Assembly: GCF_004137085.1 (NCBI RefSeq)
Contig: NZ_QYBC01000025.1
Span: forward strand, 1 to 64,000
Reading direction: 5' to 3'
DNA from: Lichenibacterium ramalinae
GTDB lineage: Bacteria; Pseudomonadota; Alphaproteobacteria; Rhizobiales; Beijerinckiaceae
DNA: 64,000 nucleotides
Below the pieces are notes generated by a model, which ran no database searches, was not told where the DNA came from, and worked only from the letters and a program-made list of their open reading frames with translations. Of the stretch, positions 15,738 through 23,942 are shown piece by piece. A program made the position numbers and the translations under genes. The number at the start of each line of letters is the position of its first letter. The stretch's first letter is position 1.

Positions 15738-16978
15738 CGATCACGCGACATCCCCTGCAGTCGCGCCGCGGCCGGCCGCTCGGCGTCCGCCCGCCGAGAC
15801 GCCCTCTTCGGATCGGTCTGTGTGCCGTTGCGCTGGCGCTGTCGGGCTTGAGCACGGCGACTGCCGCCAGGGCCGGAGAGGCCGACAGGCCGGCGGATTT
15901 GCCGGAATGGCGGCTGATGCGCGAGGCCGCGATGGCTCCCGTCAACGTCTATGCGCTCACGACGGCCGGTCACCTCGCCGACGCGGTCGCCGGCATGCCC
16001 GAGCGCGTCTACGTGCCGAACATCAAGTCGCGGGACGTTTACGTGATCGATCCCGCGAACCTGAAGGTGGTCGATCACTACGGCGTCGGCCGGGCTCCCC
16101 AACACATCGTACCCTCCTGGGATCTGAAGACGCTTTGGGTGACGGGCAGTGCCGAGAGCGCCACGCTCTGGGGGAGCCTCGCCGCGATCGATCCCCGGAC
16201 CGGCAAGCTGGCCGAGACGCTCCCGATCGAGGATGCCTACAACATGTATTTCACGCCGGACGGCGCGTCCGCCATCGTCGTGGCCGAGTCGCGCCGACGC
16301 CTGGAGTACCGCGACCCACACGCCATGACGTTGCAGGGCTCGCTGACGATCCCGGAGTGCGTCGGGCTCAACCACGCCGATTTCTCGGCCGACGGCCGCA
16401 CGGCCGTCTTCACCTGCGAGTTCTCCGGCTCGCTCGCCCGCGTCGATGTCGCCAACCGCAAGCTGCTCGGGCTTCTCAAGCTGAAAAAGGGCGGCATGCC
16501 CCAGGACATCCGCATCTCGCCCGACGGTCGGCTGTTCTATGTCGCCAACATGATGACCGACGGCGTGCACCTGATCGATGCCGACACCTTCGAGGAAGTC
16601 GGCTTCATCCCGACCGGGATCGGCACGCATGGCCTTTATCCGAGCCGTGACGGCACCAAGCTCTATGTGGCGAACCGCGGCACCCACGTGGCCGGCGGTC
16701 CGCCTCATGGCCCGGGCAGCGTGTCGGTGATCGACTTCGCGACCCGCGCCGTGGTGGCGACATGGCCCATCCCCGGCGGAGGCAGCCCCGACATGGGCAA
16801 CGTCAGCGCGGATGGTGCCCACCTGTGGCTGTCGGGTCGCTTCGATGGGGTCGCCTACCGCTTCGACACCGCGACAGGCGAGGTCGCCAAGATAAAAGTG
16901 GGCACCCAGCCGCACGGGCTGACGATCTGGCCTCAACCGGGGCGCTACTCGCTGGGGCATACCGGGGTCATGCGGTGA
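15734..16978 (+). CDS. exported YVTN-type beta-propeller protein
   Basis: The 414-residue product has a long basic leader and signal sequence (LCAVALALSGLSTATAARA-GE). Repeating blades follow, recognised by RVYVPNIKSRDVYVIDP, LKTLWVTG, ADGRTAVFTCEF, PDGRLFYVANMMTDGVHLID, DGTKLYVANRG and ADGAHLWLSGR. This is the YVTN/cytochrome D1-like seven-bladed fold, found in periplasmic proteins that bind ligands, metals or partners; no haem-binding motif or catalytic residues are evident. It overlaps the creatininase-like gene by four bases, so the two exported proteins probably act together. The substrate is unknown. Confidence 0.88.
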   Translation: MTITRHPLQSRRGRPLGVRPPRRPLRIGLCAVALALSGLSTATAARAGEADRPADLPEWRLMREAAMAPVNVYALTTAGHLADAVAGMPERVYVPNIKSRDVYVIDPANLKVVDHYGVGRAPQHIVPSWDLKTLWVTGSAESATLWGSLAAIDPRTGKLAETLPIEDAYNMYFTPDGASAIVVAESRRRLEYRDPHAMTLQGSLTIPECVGLNHADFSADGRTAVFTCEFSGSLARVDVANRKLLGLLKLKKGGMPQDIRISPDGRLFYVANMMTDGVHLIDADTFEEVGFIPTGIGTHGLYPSRDGTKLYVANRGTHVAGGPPHGPGSVSVIDFATRAVVATWPIPGGGSPDMGNVSADGAHLWLSGRFDGVAYRFDTATGEVAKIKVGTQPHGLTIWPQPGRYSLGHTGVMR

Positions 16979-17159
16979 TCGCCCAGACGAGACGCGCTCA
17001 CCGTCGGTGCGGGATCGACCCCAGGCGTGGCGATCGTCACGCTCTCGCCCGGTGTGTCTTGTTCTTCAGAACGGTAGCGATGCCGGTCCGATGTCCCGTT
17101 CCGGCAGGATCATCCTCCGGAGTGCGTTGCATTCAGACGAATTCCTTCCAGGGTGCTCC

Positions 17160-17549
17160 ATGAACAAGATGCCATATTTGCTACTGGTTCTCGTCGTCAT
17201 GGCGAACGCGGCTCAGGCTGGCGAGATCGTGAGGACGGTCCCTTCCGGGAAAAACCAGCGCATCGACTTCCTGGCAAGCGTGAACCCGGACTGTTCGTCG
17301 ATGGGCACACCGACTGTCCGCCTCGTCGAGGGACCGAACAACGGGGTCGTGACGACCGACAAGGCCAAGGATTTCCTACCCTTTCCCAAGGGGAATGTCC
17401 GCTCCAGGTGCAACGGCAGGCGCGTGTCGGGGTTGAAGATCTTCTACCAGTCGACGGTCGAGTTCTTCGGTGTCGACCGCGTGCGATTGCTGGTGATTTC
17501 AGCGTCAGGTGGGGAGCGTGAGGCCACCTACGTCATCCAGGTGAAGTGA
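17160..17549 (+). CDS. small exported protein of unknown function
   Basis: A 129-residue protein with a clear signal peptide (MPYLLLVLVVMANAAQA-GE). The mature part is about 109 residues, beta-rich and basic, with two cysteines (PDCSSMG and RSRCNG) that could form a disulfide. It contains GTPTVRLVEGPNNGVV and ends FGVDRVRLLVISASGGEREATYVIQVK, which looks like a small immunoglobulin- or cadherin-like strand pattern. ATG 17160 is used because it starts the signal peptide. It is less GC-rich than its neighbours. No family was recognised. Confidence 0.75.
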   Translation: MNKMPYLLLVLVVMANAAQAGEIVRTVPSGKNQRIDFLASVNPDCSSMGTPTVRLVEGPNNGVVTTDKAKDFLPFPKGNVRSRCNGRRVSGLKIFYQSTVEFFGVDRVRLLVISASGGEREATYVIQVK

Positions 17550-17725
17550 CGTCGTAACCTCATCCAAAACCCCTCGAGGCCACCGCCGGAAGGGTGGAGA
17601 GCGGAACGGCTGCTTTCAAGCGAAAGACCAACCAAGGCGGACCCTCGCGCTCCGGCAAGTCCTGGCCGAAAGTGAAGGATATGGTGTTGCCTTGGCTTCC
17701 CGCATCGGGTCGATGGCTAGGTCGC

Positions 17726-17941
17726 TCACGCTCCCGATCGGCATGAATCTACCGCCAGGTAGCTAAGGGCGAGACTCTTCGCGTCATCCTCGACAGTTGG
17801 GATCATGATCTTAGGCGGAACGCTCAGCCCGTCGCGTGCGGCGCGGATCGCCGGCGCGGCCTCGGCGTAGATGTTCGCGAAAGCCTCCAGATAGCCTTCG
17901 GGATGGCCGCCCGGCACGCGAGAAAAGCTGTGTTTCGTGCG
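17726..17941 (-). pseudogene. C-terminal fragment of a Gfo/Idh/MocA-family sugar oxidoreductase
   Basis: The minus strand encodes HSFSRVPGGHPEGYLEAFANIYAEAAPAIR, IMIPTVEDDAKSL and a terminal segment like SSRAG. These are the last roughly 70 residues of Gfo/Idh/MocA oxidoreductases. An in-frame TGA at 17942-17944 and frame loss upstream remove the rest, including the NAD-binding domain. It lies just upstream of the polyol ABC operon, on the other strand, and may be what is left of an enzyme from that pathway. Confidence 0.65.
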
Positions 17942-18166
17942 TCAGCACCGGCGCTATTCTTTGTCGTTGCCCCCGCTGCGCCTTGCGTTGCATCGATCGG
18001 TACTGACCGAGCATCCGGCAAACGCAACGCCCGGACATGTTAAGCACGTCACGGACCTGCTCGAGGCCAACGCGTCGGCGCGCGCGGGGCTCATCAGTTT
18101 CCCCGGGATGCCTCTTGCAGGATCAGCATGACGAGCGTGAGATCAGCAGCCGTCCCAAGAAGCTGG

Positions 18167-18274
18167 CTAGAGCCGTCGCCGCTCGCCTTGACTCGCGACT
18201 TCAGCTCTAGTGCCATGTTTTTGCGAGCATCTTCACGCGATCAGGCGACTCGACCTGATCGCGATCTGCTCTAG
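18167..18274 (+). repeat. family A 107-bp palindromic repeat, copy 2
   Basis: Flanked by CTAG on both sides, with the family A hairpins (CTAGAGC...GCTCTAG, then GATCAGGC...ACCTGATC). It is directly joined to the next copy and shares its right-hand CTAG, the pattern expected if the unit inserts at, or duplicates, CTAG. Confidence 0.85.
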
Positions 18275-18378
18275 AACCGTCGCCGCTCGCCTTGGCTCGC
18301 GACTTCAGCTCTAGTGCCATACTTTTGAGATCATCTTCACGCGATCAGATGACTCGACCTGATCGCGATCTGCTCTAG
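18271..18378 (+). repeat. family A 107-bp palindromic repeat, copy 3 (tandem with copy 2)
   Basis: This is a more diverged copy (CTAGAACC at the left end, changes around the central TTTTGAGATCATC). Its right CTAG at 18375 abuts an IS3 transposase fragment, so the repeat may have inserted into or recombined with that fragment. Confidence 0.85.
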
Positions 18379-18529
18379 TCTCGATCTTGAGGTCCTTCAG
18401 CCGCGTGACCTGGTCCGACGTCAGCCGGCCGATCTTCTGCCGCCAACGATAGTACGTGACGTCCGGTGCCCCGTCCAGGATCGGCATAGCCAGCTGCGGC
18501 ATGGCAGGGCGCGTCGACCGTTCGGACAA
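18379..18529 (-). pseudogene. IS3-family transposase OrfA fragment
   Basis: The minus strand encodes PDVTYYRWRQKIGRLTSDQV followed by TRLKDLKIE, which matches the helix-turn-helix end and the start of the leucine-zipper region of IS3/IS407-type OrfA. The frame is cut by the family A repeat at 18375, and nothing of OrfB or the inverted repeats is present. Only this scrap of the element remains. Confidence 0.65.
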
Positions 18530-18554
18530 CCCGAACGACGAGGCACCGAGCGGC

Positions 18555-18584
18555 TTGACGTGTCACATTCGGATGATACGAATG
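18555..18584 (+). promoter_or_regulatory. promoter with overlapping inverted repeat before the polyol operon
   Basis: TTGACG (18555-18560) and TACGAA (18577-18582) are spaced 16 bp and could form a sigma-70 promoter. CATTCG (18566-18571) and CGAATG (18579-18584) form an inverted repeat with a 7-base spacer that overlaps this promoter. An overlap with the -10 region is a typical repressor operator position; the DeoR-type protein encoded in the operon is the natural candidate. The operon start is about 80 bp downstream. Confidence 0.45.
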
Positions 18585-18664
18585 GCGCACTGAACGTGAT
18601 TTCAAAACGCGTCAGTACCCAAGCATCACACAGGATGATGGTGGGCCGGGGAGGAAGTCGCGGA

Positions 18665-20227
18665 ATGCCGGTGCAGACCGACGAATCGAACAGTTCTGAG
18701 GCGGGCCTGCGACCCGATGGGCCCAAGCCCGCGCTCGCGTTCAACCGGCTCTGCAAGAGCTTCGACGGTATCCCGGTGCTGCGCGAGATCACGGCGCGCT
18801 TCATGCCCGGGACCGTCAACGTGCTGGCCGGCGAGAACGGCGCAGGCAAGTCGACGCTGTTCAAGATCATCTCGGGCCAACTCGCGCCCGACAGCGGCAT
18901 CCTCGTCGTCAAGGGCGCGCCGGTCCTGACCTTCGATCCGCGCCACGCCCGTGGGCTCGGCGTCTCGATCATCCCCCAGGAGCTGCTGCCGATCCCGGAC
19001 ATGAAGGTTTGGCAGAACCTTCTCGTCGGGCGCGAGCGCGTCTCGGCACTCGGCTTTCTGAAACGACGCGAGATGATGGCCGAGGCCCGGCGGCTGCTCG
19101 AAGAGTTTCACCTCGACATCGATCCGGAGGCGCCGATGCGCCGCCTCGGCGTGGCCGCCACTCAGATGATCGAGATCATCAAGGCGACGTCGCGCGACAG
19201 CGACGTCGTGCTGATGGACGAACCGAGCTCGTCGCTGAGTTCGCGCGAGACAGAGGAACTGTTTCGCGCCATCCGGCTCCTGCGGGCGCGAGGCGCCTGC
19301 ATCCTCTACACGAGCCATCGCATGGAGGAGATCGAGCAGATCTCCGACACCGTCGCGATCATGCGGGACGGTGCCTTCATCCGCCAGGCGCCGACATCGA
19401 CCCTCACGGAACGTCAGATCATCACCGACATGGTCGGCCGCGACATCGAGGATCTGTTCCCCAACCGGGTGATCGGCGCGAACCGGACGCCCGTCCTGGA
19501 GGTCCGGGACTTCAAGGTCGCGGGTTACCCGGCCAGCACATCCTTCACGGTCCACGCCGGCGAGATCCTGGGGCTCGGCGGCCTCGTGGGCGCGGGCCGC
19601 AGCGAATTACTGGAAGCGATCTTCGGCCTGCGCAAGGCGGATGGGGATATCCGGCTCGATGGCGCCCCAGTGGCGGGTTCCTCGCCGGCGAAATCGATCC
19701 GGCGCGGCATCGCCTTCGTGCCGGAGGATCGCAAGCTCGCCGGCGTACTCACCTCGCTGTCGATCCTCGACAACGTCACGCTGCCGCATCTTGCCGGCTT
19801 CACGGGCGGAGCCGGTTTCGTCGACAATGCCGCCCGCCGCGCCCGGACGCTCGACGTCCTGAGGCGGACGCGGACCAAGTATGCCCGCCTCGGCCAGATC
19901 GTGGCGCATCTCAGCGGCGGCAACCAGCAGAAGATCGCCCTGGCCCGCTGGCTCGTGACCGGCACGCCCCGACTGCTGATCCTCGACGAGCCGACGCGCG
20001 GCATCGATGTCGGGGCCCGCAGCGAGATCTACCAATTGATCCACGATCTCGCGGCCTCGGGCGTCGCGGTGCTGCTCGCCTCCTCCGACATGCCCGAGCT
20101 CATCAACCTCAGCCATCGCATCCTGGTCATGCGGGGCGGCGCCATCGCGGGAGAACTCACGCGGGACGCCGTCAACCAGGAAGGCATCCTGCGGCTCGCC
20201 ATGGGAAAGACCAAAGATGCAGCCTGA
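18665..20227 (+). CDS. sugar/polyol ABC transporter ATP-binding protein (RbsA-like, two ATPase domains)
   Basis: The 520-residue protein has two fused ABC ATPase domains, as in RbsA/XylG/MglA. The first has Walker A GENGAGKST (about 56-64) and a Walker B segment ending VLMDEPSSSLS. The second carries the usual degenerate Walker A (GLVGAGRSELLEAIFG), LSGGNQQKIALARWL and Walker B LLILDEPTRGIDVG. It energises import by the permease and binding protein encoded next. ATG 18665 is chosen over the upstream GTG because GGGAGGAAG lies in front of it. It overlaps the permease gene by 11 bp, so expression is coupled. Confidence 0.93.
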   Translation: MPVQTDESNSSEAGLRPDGPKPALAFNRLCKSFDGIPVLREITARFMPGTVNVLAGENGAGKSTLFKIISGQLAPDSGILVVKGAPVLTFDPRHARGLGVSIIPQELLPIPDMKVWQNLLVGRERVSALGFLKRREMMAEARRLLEEFHLDIDPEAPMRRLGVAATQMIEIIKATSRDSDVVLMDEPSSSLSSRETEELFRAIRLLRARGACILYTSHRMEEIEQISDTVAIMRDGAFIRQAPTSTLTERQIITDMVGRDIEDLFPNRVIGANRTPVLEVRDFKVAGYPASTSFTVHAGEILGLGGLVGAGRSELLEAIFGLRKADGDIRLDGAPVAGSSPAKSIRRGIAFVPEDRKLAGVLTSLSILDNVTLPHLAGFTGGAGFVDNAARRARTLDVLRRTRTKYARLGQIVAHLSGGNQQKIALARWLVTGTPRLLILDEPTRGIDVGARSEIYQLIHDLAASGVAVLLASSDMPELINLSHRILVMRGGAIAGELTRDAVNQEGILRLAMGKTKDAA

Positions 20228-21221
20228 TCGCGCCACCATCCCGTCCGGGGATCTCGCCGCGCCGACGCCCGTGAGGACACGGGTGGACGTCCGGGCGCTG
20301 CTCTTGCGCTACGCCCTGGTCATCGTCCTCTTCGTCTTCGTCGGCGTGCTCGGGGTGTCGAACGCCAGCTTCTTCACGCTGTCGAACTTCAACGTCGTCC
20401 TGCTCCAGGTCTCGACCAACGCGCTGCTGGCCACGGGGGCCACCTATGTGATCCTGACCGGCGGCATCGATCTTTCGGTGGGCAGCGTCGTCGGCATGTC
20501 GGGCGTCGTGGCCGCCATGGTGGCGCAGCGTGACGGCCTCCCCTGGTCGACGGCGGCGGTCGCGGCCGGCGTCGCGGCGGGCGGCGCGGTCGGGCTGCTC
20601 AACGGTTCCCTGGTCGCGGTGGCCCGCGTGCCCGCCTTCGTGGCGACACTCGGGACCATGACGATCGCACTCGGCATCGCTTACGTGCTGAGCGACGGCC
20701 AGCCGATCTCCGGCCTGTCGGACGCCTTTCTGGCGGTCAGCGACCACTTCTACGGTTTCCCCGTGCCGGTCTTGCTGATGGTGGCGGCCGTGGTGGTGTC
20801 CTGGCTGCTGCTGTCGCGCACGCGGCTCGGGCTGCACATCTATGCGACCGGCGGCAATCCGCAGGCCGCGCGCGTGGCGGGCGTGAACCTCCGCGCGATC
20901 CGCCTCACCGTCTACACCATCAGCGGCCTGCTCGCGGGTCTCGCCGGCGTGGTCCTGGCCTCCCGGGCCACCGCCGGCATCGCCACGACGGGCACCGGCT
21001 ACGAGCTCAACGCCATCGCGGCGGCCGTGATCGGCGGCATCAGCCTGATGGGCGGCCGCGGTTCCATCTTCGGCACCGTGTTCGGCTTCATGATCATCGG
21101 TGTTCTGGATAACGGCCTGAACATCCTCAATGTCTCGCCCTTCTACCAGCTCATCATCAAGGGCGCGATCATCATCGGCGCAGTCTTCATCGACTCGACG
21201 CTGAACCGGAAGGACGACTGA
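20217..21221 (+). CDS. sugar/polyol ABC transporter permease (RbsC-like)
   Basis: A 334-residue membrane protein of the BPD_transp_2 family with about nine or ten helices. Family signatures include TGGIDLSVGSVVGMSG (about 82-97), ATGGNPQAARVAGVN and AAVIGGISLMGGRGSIFGT, all typical of RbsC/XylH/AraH. It forms the channel as a homodimer with the RbsA-like ATPase. It starts within the end of the ATPase gene and is followed 44 bp later by the binding-protein gene. Confidence 0.93.
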   Translation: MQPDRATIPSGDLAAPTPVRTRVDVRALLLRYALVIVLFVFVGVLGVSNASFFTLSNFNVVLLQVSTNALLATGATYVILTGGIDLSVGSVVGMSGVVAAMVAQRDGLPWSTAAVAAGVAAGGAVGLLNGSLVAVARVPAFVATLGTMTIALGIAYVLSDGQPISGLSDAFLAVSDHFYGFPVPVLLMVAAVVVSWLLLSRTRLGLHIYATGGNPQAARVAGVNLRAIRLTVYTISGLLAGLAGVVLASRATAGIATTGTGYELNAIAAAVIGGISLMGGRGSIFGTVFGFMIIGVLDNGLNILNVSPFYQLIIKGAIIIGAVFIDSTLNRKDD

Positions 21222-21265
21222 GCCTCGTCCCATCCGAGACACAAGGCTCACGAGAGGAAACAACC

Positions 21266-22294
21266 ATGAAAGTCTCGAAGCGTTCCGGCCTGCGGACCGT
21301 TCTCGCCGCCACCGCGGCATTGCTCGCCGCCACGCCGGCTTTCGCCGACAAGGCCAAGCCCGTGATCGGTTTCACGGTCTACGACATGTCCTCGTTCATC
21401 GCCTGGGGCAAGCAGGGCGCCGAAGCCATCACCAAGGCCATCAACGGCACGCTGCTCTGGCAGAGCGCCCACAACGACGTCAACGCGCAGATCTCCCAGA
21501 TCCAGCAGTTCATCAACCAGAAGGTCGACGTCATCATCATCGCGGCGGTGAATTCCGCCACGCTCGGCCCGCAGATCGAACAGGCCACCAAGGCGGGCAT
21601 CCCCGTCATCGCCACCAATCTTTCGATCTCGGGGCCGGAAGCCGCGAAGCTCGTCTCCTACGTGGGGCCGAACGATGTCGGGGCGGGCGAGCAGGAAGCT
21701 CAGGCGGTCGTCGACGCGTTGAAGGGCAAGGGCAACGTCGTCATCATGCAGGGCCCCGTGGGTCAGTCGGGCGCCATCGACCGCACCAAGGGCATCCAGA
21801 ACATCCTGGCCAAGAATCCCGGCATCAAGGTGCTCGCCATGCAGCCCGCCAACTGGGAGCGCACCCAAGCCTATAAGCTGATGCAGGACTGGCTGTCGCG
21901 CTACAACGGCCAGATCGACGGCCTCATCTCCGAGAACGACGACATGGCCATCGGCTCCATCCAGGCGCTGAAGGAGAAGGGCCTCGCCGGCAAGATCCCG
22001 GTCTCGGGCGTCGACGCCATCAAAGACGGCCTGCGCGCCATCCGCTCGGGCGACATCATCGAGACCAACCTGCAAAACGGCGCGCTGGAGCTCGGCATGG
22101 CGGTCCAGGTCGCGGTCGACCACCTCCAAGGCAAGCCCGTGCCCAAGGAGGCCATGCTGCAGATGCCCGCCATCACCAAGGCCAATGTCGACAAATTCTA
22201 CGACCAGCTCTTCGATCATTCGGATAAGTTCATCGAAGGCCTGCCCGAACTGATCAAACAGAATATGGCGTCCGGGCAATATGCCAACGAGTGA
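21266..22294 (+). CDS. periplasmic sugar/polyol-binding protein (RbsB-like)
   Basis: This 342-residue protein of the Peripla_BP_4 family has a signal peptide (TVLAATAALLAATPAFA-DK). The mature part shows the RbsB pattern: IGFTVYDMSSFIAWGKQGAE, INQKVDVIIIAAVNSATLGP, AGIPVIATNLS, QGPVGQSGAIDRTKG and ISENDDMAIGSIQALKEKG. It captures the substrate for the RbsA/RbsC pair. The ligand cannot be read from sequence; the downstream SDR and DhaK/DhaL enzymes point to a short polyol or ketose. A strong GAGAGGAAA ribosome site precedes ATG 21266. Confidence 0.93.
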   Translation: MKVSKRSGLRTVLAATAALLAATPAFADKAKPVIGFTVYDMSSFIAWGKQGAEAITKAINGTLLWQSAHNDVNAQISQIQQFINQKVDVIIIAAVNSATLGPQIEQATKAGIPVIATNLSISGPEAAKLVSYVGPNDVGAGEQEAQAVVDALKGKGNVVIMQGPVGQSGAIDRTKGIQNILAKNPGIKVLAMQPANWERTQAYKLMQDWLSRYNGQIDGLISENDDMAIGSIQALKEKGLAGKIPVSGVDAIKDGLRAIRSGDIIETNLQNGALELGMAVQVAVDHLQGKPVPKEAMLQMPAITKANVDKFYDQLFDHSDKFIEGLPELIKQNMASGQYANE

Positions 22295-22322
22295 AGGCGG
22301 CTCCACCGCCGAGTGAGGCTGG

Positions 22323-23132
22323 ATGAGCGACGTCACGCCCCAAGGCACCGACCCGATCCGCAGCGCGCGCGCCATCGAGAACCGGCGCAAGCTCATGCTG
22401 GAGCAGATCATCCGATCCGGGTCGGCGCAGGTCGAGGATCTGGCGTCGCGGTTCGGGGTGAGCCGCATGACGGTCCACCGCGATCTGGACGCCTTGGTGG
22501 AGCGGGGCACCGTTCGCAAGCAGCACGGCGGCGTCACGCTGCACGAGACGGGTTCGGTGGAGAGCAGCTTCAGCTACCGGATTCACCTCGCCGAACGCCA
22601 GAAGGCCGCCATCGCCCGCGCGGCGGCGGCGCTCATCCAGCCCGGCCAGTCCGTCATCCTCGACGAGTCCACCACGACGCTGTGCATGGTTCCCCATCTG
22701 TCGAGCAAGACGCCGCTGACCGTGATCACCAATGGCATCGCAATGGTCGACGCGCTGAAGGAGGCTCACGGCATCCGCCTGGTCGGCCTCGGCGGTACCT
22801 ACAACACGCGGCTCAACGCCTTTTTCGGCCTGATCTGCGAGACGACAGTGGCCTCCTTGAGGGCCGGCCTCCTGTTCATGTCCACCTCCTCGATCATCGA
22901 CGGCTTTGTCCATCATCAGGACGAGGAGGTTCTCAAGACCAAGCGTGCCTTCATGGCCAGCGCGGCCCGCAGCGTCCTCATCGCCGACAGCTCCAAATTC
23001 GGCGCCACGGCGCTGAACCGCATGGCGGGGCTCGATGCCTTCCACGCCGTCATCACCGATTCCGGCTTGGCCGAACCCGTTCGCCAGCAGATGCGAGAGG
23101 CCGGTGCGGCCCTGACCATCGTCGACTGCTGA
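22323..23132 (+). CDS. DeoR/GlpR-family transcriptional regulator
   Basis: The 269-residue protein has an N-terminal winged helix (VEDLASRFGVSRMTVHRDLDALVERG, about residues 38-63) and the DeoR C-terminal sensor fold that binds phosphorylated sugars (ILDESTTTLCMV, TVITNGIAM, LGGTYN, ADSSKFG). DeoR proteins are usually repressors released by a phosphorylated pathway intermediate. It lies in the middle of the operon, 28 bp after the binding-protein gene, so it probably regulates its own operon, perhaps through the inverted repeat at 18566-18584. Confidence 0.9.
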   Translation: MSDVTPQGTDPIRSARAIENRRKLMLEQIIRSGSAQVEDLASRFGVSRMTVHRDLDALVERGTVRKQHGGVTLHETGSVESSFSYRIHLAERQKAAIARAAAALIQPGQSVILDESTTTLCMVPHLSSKTPLTVITNGIAMVDALKEAHGIRLVGLGGTYNTRLNAFFGLICETTVASLRAGLLFMSTSSIIDGFVHHQDEEVLKTKRAFMASAARSVLIADSSKFGATALNRMAGLDAFHAVITDSGLAEPVRQQMREAGAALTIVDC

Positions 23133-23165
23133 CCCCCTCATCAGAAGTCCAAGGAGATGTCTCCC

Positions 23166-23930
23166 GTGCCCGAACTATCCACGACCTCGAAGGGCTTCTC
23201 GCTGGCGGGGCTCACCGCTCTCGTCACCGGAGGGGCGAGCGGCATCGGCCTGTCGATCGCAAGGGCCTTTGCCGACAGCGGCGCCCGCCTGGCCCTGGTC
23301 GACCGCGATCCCGGCGTCGCGGCGGCAGCCAGCGCTCTCGGTCCGGATCATGTCGGACTGGTGGTCGATGTCGCGGCCGACGGGGCTCCGAGCCGGACGG
23401 TCGACGAGGTGATCCGACGTCTCGGGTCGATCGACATCCTGGTCAACAATGCCGGCATCGTCCGGCTCGCCCCGGCCGTCGCGGCGAGCCGTTCCGATTG
23501 GGACGCGACGCTGGCCGTGAACCTGACGGCACCCTTCCTCTTCGCGCAGGCGGCGGGCGCCCACATGGTGGCGCGCGGCCGAGGCCGCATCATCAACATG
23601 GCGTCACAAGCTGCCAGCGTCGCCTTGCAGTCCCATGTCGCCTATTGCAGCAGCAAGGCCGCCATCGTCGGCATGACCAAGGTCCTGGCGCTGGAATGGG
23701 GCCCGCACGGCGTCACCGTCAACGCGATCAGCCCCACCGTCGTCGAGACCGATCTCGGGCGCCAGGCCTGGGCGGGCGAGGTCGGCGAGGCGATGAAGAA
23801 GCTGATCCCGTCGCGCCGTTTCGCCCAGCCGGAGGAGATCGCCCTCGCGGCCGTCTACCTCGCGAGTCCGGCTGCCGCCATGGTGAACGGCGCCGACCTC
23901 GCCATCGACGGCGGCTACACCATCCAATAA
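23166..23930 (+). CDS. SDR-family polyol dehydrogenase (threitol/arabitol dehydrogenase-like)
   Basis: A 254-residue classical short-chain dehydrogenase: TGGASGIGLSIA (NAD-binding), NNAGI, catalytic Ser in the NMASQAAS region, YCSSK (Tyr and Lys), and NAISPTVVETDLGRQAW. The NPTVVETDMG-like C-terminal stretch resembles the GolD/DthD polyol dehydrogenases. AAGGAG directly touches an ATG at 23157, whereas GTG 23166 lies 9 bases from it, so GTG is the likelier start. It probably oxidises a polyol to a ketose that DhaK/DhaL then phosphorylates. Substrate and cofactor are inferred, not seen. Confidence 0.85.
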   Translation: MPELSTTSKGFSLAGLTALVTGGASGIGLSIARAFADSGARLALVDRDPGVAAAASALGPDHVGLVVDVAADGAPSRTVDEVIRRLGSIDILVNNAGIVRLAPAVAASRSDWDATLAVNLTAPFLFAQAAGAHMVARGRGRIINMASQAASVALQSHVAYCSSKAAIVGMTKVLALEWGPHGVTVNAISPTVVETDLGRQAWAGEVGEAMKKLIPSRRFAQPEEIALAAVYLASPAAAMVNGADLAIDGGYTIQ

Positions 23931-23942
23931 GGACGCCCACTC

